Under the pieces are notes generated by a model. The model was not told where the DNA came from. It ran no database searches and was given only the letters and a program-made list of their open reading frames with translations. Both the position numbers and the translations under genes were made by a program. 64,000 bases of DNA from Capitulum mitella (lineage: Eukaryota > Arthropoda > Thecostraca > Pollicipedomorpha > Pollicipedidae). This document shows positions 1 through 64,000 of the stretch, piece by piece (the first letter of the stretch is position 1; each line of letters starts with the position of its first letter). The DNA lies in assembly GCA_030062745.1 (NCBI GenBank), contig CP099848.1, forward strand, positions 11,119,501 through 11,183,500, in the 5' to 3' direction.

Positions 1-2428
1 AAATCATGCAAACGTTACCGTTTTCACAAGCCGCGATTCCGATGTCCGTATAAATGGTGTCCCATTTTCCACGAGCTGCCTTTGTCACGAGATTTTTATG
101 CGTATTCCCTCGCTTTCGCGTTCATTGCATGGCTCGTAAACGGCACGTTGCGACGCGCACAACAGCGTACACGGGAGATGCAGAAGCGCTCTTTGATAAC
201 TTTTACTATTTTTTGTCATGTATCCAATAACTGGGTTTGTCTGGCTGCATCCTTCGAATTTCTAAAATATGTTTCCAGCTTTTTGACCTCTTTTAGAAGT
301 TATGTCTACGGTACTGGGTAGCCATAGCTACTGGGTGTAACACATAAGCACGCAGGCTACGCGTTATTCGCAACCACAGACATCCGTTATCCATTCCACC
401 CATATCAACACTAACGTCGTCATTTTGGCTTCAAGCTCAGTTCTTTCTGTAATACGACATAATAAGCCGGGCATAACACAGAGGGACGCGAGATGCACAA
501 TCACGATGTCCGGCGGCGTCGACAATGATGCATTGACTCGTAAATACATCGGCTTCGGTAGTAAGAGGCGCCTACCGCGGGTGGCGTGACATCATAACTC
601 CGTAGCATCTACCCGGAATGTTCATTTTCTAGCGATTTCATGCTTGAGCCAACGGTAAATATATCAAAAGACACATATATTCAGAACAGCATACCTGTTG
701 CAAGTATATTTCTTTCTATGCGATTTCCTATACTTTAGCTCGCTTTAAAGCTAACTACGAATTGACCTTCATCCAACATTTCCAGATAATCCACGACACA
801 AAACGTTGCAGGCACACACAAACGCTCCCGACACGCCGATTAGTCAGTCGACTAAATGATTCCGATACGCCGGTTAGTCAGTTGACAACGGAGCTGCCGG
901 TGAGCTGCGGCACGTTCAACAGTGACCGCAAACAAAAAGAGAAAATATAAAAAAGCGGCCGGATTACCAGGTCCCAGCGTGTCGCTGTATAAAATAGGCA
1001 GGACACACGATGAACGTATTGGCTTGGGAGCACCGTATCATAAGATCAGGGGTGAAGAAAGGCCAATGTCCAGACTTCCGGAGTCCTGTTTGTCGCGTCC
1101 TGATCAACATTTTGTAGGCCTTCTGACACTCTGGGATCGAAAAATACGAATGTGTATACTTGGTACCGGTCTAGGCAGTTGTCTCAGACAAATCAGTGCT
1201 GGTAACACGAACTTACCGCTGTCATTGCCTAGCAAGCCCCAGAGTACAGACTAATTGGTCTCCAGAATCCAATACATATAAATGGTTTCTAGGGGTCCGT
1301 CATCACAAAAGCAACATTCAAGCTGCAATGCGAATGTGGCAAGGCATGACTTATGCGAATGCTGTTGCTGGAGGTTGTGACTTAATCGCGCAGAATACAT
1401 TAAGTGTCCTGAAATATTCAAAATTACATGTCCTGAATTATCGCTAACATTTTGTTCCGAAACTTTCATCCCTATTTCTTAGTCCGAAACGCTTGAAACG
1501 GTTCCAAAAATCTGGCGCTGGAACCGGATCCGACGTACCGTATCCGCAAAGCTGCAACACAAACCAAACCTTCCGTTGCCCAGAGGCCTCCCCATTCCTT
1601 TCAACGTAATGCTGCGACCGGGAACAGCAACGCATCCGAAACAGTGGCATGCATTAGGGATGGAAAACATGCTTGTTAATAGTAGCCAAGCCAAAGGGGC
1701 TTCGCATGCCATGACCTTCTGAAACCACGCGGTATGTAGGATGCCTGTGGGCCAGTCACATCATGGGAATTTTGTCTATTTCGCATCATATACATCCCAG
1801 CGGTGGTATCTCATACACACTCAGCTGGCCGTAACAGAGGTCTACTGAGCGCAGCAGTGGGCTTGACATCAACGATACACAAAGTCCCTGTCCATTGAGC
1901 TAAATCTCACCTGATCGGTTCACGTACAACAATGCTTCCAAGTGAGGACAACTGCTCGGAAGAAATCACGAAATGAACTCGCACGACGTTTACGGCAAGG
2001 ATCCGGCGAACGCCGAGGAAATGTGCAGTGGAGCTCTACCCCGCGGACACAATCGTCCCAACAGCCGACGACATTATCTGAGAGAATCGGGCGTTCTACT
2101 TTAAACTATGGTCAACATTTACATGGCTACCTACGTTACACCACCCAAACCGTGCTGGATTTCGCAAATTTACAACCGCGTGTCAAAGATCACAAAGCCT
2201 CCGCATGCAAACAACTACGCATGCCTTCGTGAGCAAAAGCGGGCCGCATTAGATGACAGCATGCTGGCAAGGCCGAAACAGCCCCACGGGCAACTACAAA
2301 CCGGTGTGTTCACCATCCTCAGTCGGGCTGAGGAAAATTCCGGCTACTGGGGTCGGTCCGCGCGGCAGCAGAGCCGGTGGCGCCATCTGCGCGGCCCGGC
2401 GGACGCGGCGCAACTATCTGCCCGTTCG
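1..2428. other. Region downstream of the CAT gene: no gene recognised
   Basis: Mixed-composition DNA with only short open frames that match nothing I know. The part nearest 2429 presumably includes the transporter's 3' UTR, but I saw no clear minus-strand AATAAA. Confidence 0.5.
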
Positions 2429-56017
<53,589 letters not shown>

Positions 56018-56224
56018 GGTGGCGGCGCGTGGGTGGCGACGGCGGCGACGGCGGGCGGCGACGGCGGGCGGCGGCGGCGGGCGGCGGCGGGCGGCGGTGG
56101 CGCGACTGCGGCCGGCCCGGCCCGGCTCTCGCCGACGGCGGTTCGCCGCTATCGGCAGACCGAGGCCGGCCGCGGCCTGCCAATCTGCGGCGGCGTCTGC
56201 CCGGCGCTGCTCCGACGCCACCTG

Positions 56225-56600
56225 CCGGCCGCGGCAGACCGCACAGCTGGCCACCGAGTCTCACACGACCACACCGCTGGCGAGCGGGCTTCACGCGGAC
56301 CACACAGCTGGTGTCAAGACCTCGCACGGACCATGCAGCTGGTGAGCAGAACTCACACGGACCACACAGCCGGTGTCAAGACCTCGCACAGACAATGCAG
56401 CTGGTCAGCAGAACTCACACGGAGCACACAGCTGGTGTCAAGACCTCGCACGGACCACACAGCTGGCCAGCGGGCTTCACGCGGACAGTTGGTGTGAAGA
56501 CTTTGCGCGGACTACACAGATGGTGCGCAGACCTCAAGAAACCAATCAGTTGGTGAACAGACCACACACATGGACAACACGTCAGGCGACCAGGCCTCCC
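56225..56600. repeat. 31-bp minisatellite upstream of CAT exon 1
   Basis: Alternating subtypes of GGACCACACAGCTGGTGTCA + AGACCTCGCAC and GGACCATGCAGCTGGTGAGC + AGAACTCACAC, so a 62-bp higher-order pattern is visible in the middle. It begins about 210 bases upstream of the start codon and may overlap the promoter or a leader exon. Confidence 0.88.
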
Positions 56601-61966
<5,366 letters not shown>

Positions 61967-62172
61967 CCGTGAACAAAAGCATGAAATCTGGGTCACTGTT
62001 GTGATTTTTCCAGTTGACAAAAAATGGAAGCCTGAGATGTTCTTACAGCCCAGTTACAAGAGCAGCTCCAAAGGGTGGTAGATGCCTTAAAAATGTTATC
62101 TCTGAACACAATTAAGTGAAAAAATACCCAACTGGTCCTTGACCCCATCTATACATGGTAATCAATGTATTG

Positions 62173-62215
<43 letters not shown>

Positions 62216-62976
62216 TATATATGATATACAATGACATATGTATTGTCAATGAACAGTCCATGGCATCATTCATGAAGCAGCTTTGCCACTGTTCAATATC
62301 CCATACAAATGCCATGGTGTTGCAAAGATCTATACTCCATGGCAGAAAGTGACATTTTTTTAAGGCTCATAACAAAAGTTATTGGTTAAGCTGTCTTCAG
62401 AGAGATAACCTTAAGCCCAGCAGGAAGAAATACTTTTACATCAAATCCAGGGGCAGACCTTGACAAAAGTACAATGTATCATACAAAGTATATGTTGCAT
62501 GACATTCATTCAGCACACCATAACATAGGCACTATGTTATGACATCCAAAGTGTTATAAAGAAATACATGAATGCCTTTGCAAAGCAAAGCATCAGAATC
62601 AACAATCTTCCCACCATGAAATTAATCATTCCCTATTACATCATCTACACAAAACATTTACCTACATTTCCTATACCTGCTGATTATTAGGGCAAATATA
62701 TACCTATATATATAAGTAATAATACTTAACAATATTGCTACACAGGATTCTTAGTTGCCAGAAGGCAGATGACAAAAGAAATGCTGTCTGCTTGAATTTT
62801 GTATCAACAAAGTCAAGCATCAGACTAGTTAATAACACTGCTGTTTGCACTAATTTCCTCCAGTTTGATAATAAATTCAGTTTAATGGACAATATGTTAT
62901 CCATATTATTTCTTCCAGCCTCTTGGGACTACTTCATCAAAGAAATTAAATCATGGAACCAAAGGCTCCAAAACTA
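61967..62976. other. CpG-free block of about 1 kb
   Basis: Read base by base, no CG dinucleotide occurs between the CCGTG at 61965 and the ACGCG at 62977, although the flanks are CpG-rich. AT-rich, contains a (TA)n run at 62176-62212, and the frames are short and unrecognised. It could be an inserted element with a methylation history or foreign DNA. Confidence 0.9.
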
Positions 62977-64000
62977 CGCGCATACTAGTTGGCGTCACCT
63001 AAACATCTCCAGCAGTCGTCTCCGATAGTAGCGCCACTAGCGGCGCACGATAAACTAACAAACTATCATAGACTCATTCCTAACTACATCTTTGCAGCAT
63101 CGTTCACTAAAAACAGCTACAGAAAGCCCTGTGCACTAGCAGCGCAGCAGCAGTGTCAAGATAAAGGCTGTTTTGAGCTCTTGTCTATACAAATGTTTAA
63201 CGCACCACTGATCCGAAAAAAGATGAATCAGAATATCGCAAAGCCTGACAATCACTAGCGGGCGGACCTCCTACTGGTTCCAAAATCGGCCACAGGGAGT
63301 ACCTCCTTCAGGCGACCCGTGCCTAGACCGAGGAGACGCTAGCCCTTTCCTCCCGATTGAGGTACCATACGCTTCGTATTTTGTACAGCCTGCCTTCGTG
63401 CGTGGCACTTTTTTATTTTCTAAGATTTTCTGACGTCACTTTCCCTCCTAATAAAATGGCATTATAAAATTATCCGAAGCAACGCAAGGAAACCTGTACC
63501 TCTCGTTCGTACCTGCTTCGGTGCCGGACCGGCGGCCCCAGCAGCGGATTGCCCCGGTGGAGAGTAGACATTTTCTTGCGCATTAGTGCCGATATATTTG
63601 CGGGAAACAAATAATCCGCAACGTAGACGACTGACTGACGCCCGAGACAGAAGACGACTCAAGACACGGGCGCTTGAGCCCGAGAGGCTGTGCGTCCTAA
63701 CCCAGAACAAACAAACAAACAAGCAATCCGCAGCGTCAACTCAGACGACTGACTGACGTCCGACGAGACAAAAGACTTCACTCAAGGCACGGGCTCTTGA
63801 GCCTTCGAGGCTGTATATTCTAACGCAAAACAAACGAAGCGCAGCGTCAACAACCACGTTCAGACGAAGCGTGGCGACGGGACGCGAAGCTCGACTCAAG
63901 CATGGACACAAGAGCCCAAGTGTCTGCATCCGGGCGTGTCATTGTCCATATACGATTGGGGGGAGGGGTCGAACCGAGAGCCCGACAAGCTGACCTTCCC
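62977..64000. other. Right edge of the window: no gene recognised
   Basis: CpG content returns abruptly. The only structured part is the 120-bp direct repeat at 63595-63850. Confidence 0.5.
63595..63850. repeat. About 120-bp direct repeat, just over 2 copies
   Basis: AGACGACTGACTGACG, ACTCAAG-ACACGGGC, TTGAGCC-GAGGCTGT and CGCAGCGTCAAC recur in order at about 120-bp spacing, with CAAACAAACAAAC inserted in the first copy. Confidence 0.75.

Noticed and set aside
62704-63028. Short frames in the CpG-free block
   Set aside because: No recognisable motif; lengths are as expected for AT-rich DNA.

Overview
The window is animal genomic DNA carrying two spliced genes, one inside the other, in mostly non-coding sequence. 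The coding exons are very GC-rich (GC at third positions), introns are moderate to AT-rich, splice sites are canonical GT/AG, and tandem repeats are abundant. The transporter resembles insect Slimfast-type cationic amino acid transporters most closely from memory, so I infer an arthropod, possibly a crustacean such as a barnacle; that placement is an inference.

Minus strand, 56017 down to 2429: a complete SLC7A-type cationic amino acid transporter (CAT) gene in 13 coding exons. All twelve introns are GT..AG and every reading phase joins. The 14-helix core (about 600 residues) is followed by an unusually long acidic, low-complexity cytoplasmic tail with a recurring His-x2-hydrophobic-Cys-x-Cys-Leu motif. 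The tail is split over two overlapping frames at a C-run next to a CCG tract (one-base discrepancy).

Plus strand, 34532 to 50179: a three-exon secreted C-type lectin gene (signal peptide, cysteine-rich region, C-type lectin domain) lying wholly inside CAT intron 2, in the opposite orientation. Its second intron holds a 3.67-kb hAT DNA transposon with a perfect 8-bp target duplication. Its first intron holds a 2.2-kb imperfect long inverted repeat.

The most striking pattern is that many minisatellites abut exons, and their repeat units are copies of the adjoining splice site, sometimes with exon bases (CAT exon 7 donor, exon 9 and 11 acceptors; lectin exon 2 acceptor and donor, exon 3 acceptor). 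Also notable are a stretch of about 1 kb without a single CpG near the right end, a homopolymer-inflated block near 21.5 kb that may be an assembly defect, and several foldback-like inverted repeats.

The flanks (1-2428 and 56018-64000) show no gene I can support. I recognised no RNA genes, CRISPR arrays, retroviral or LTR elements.
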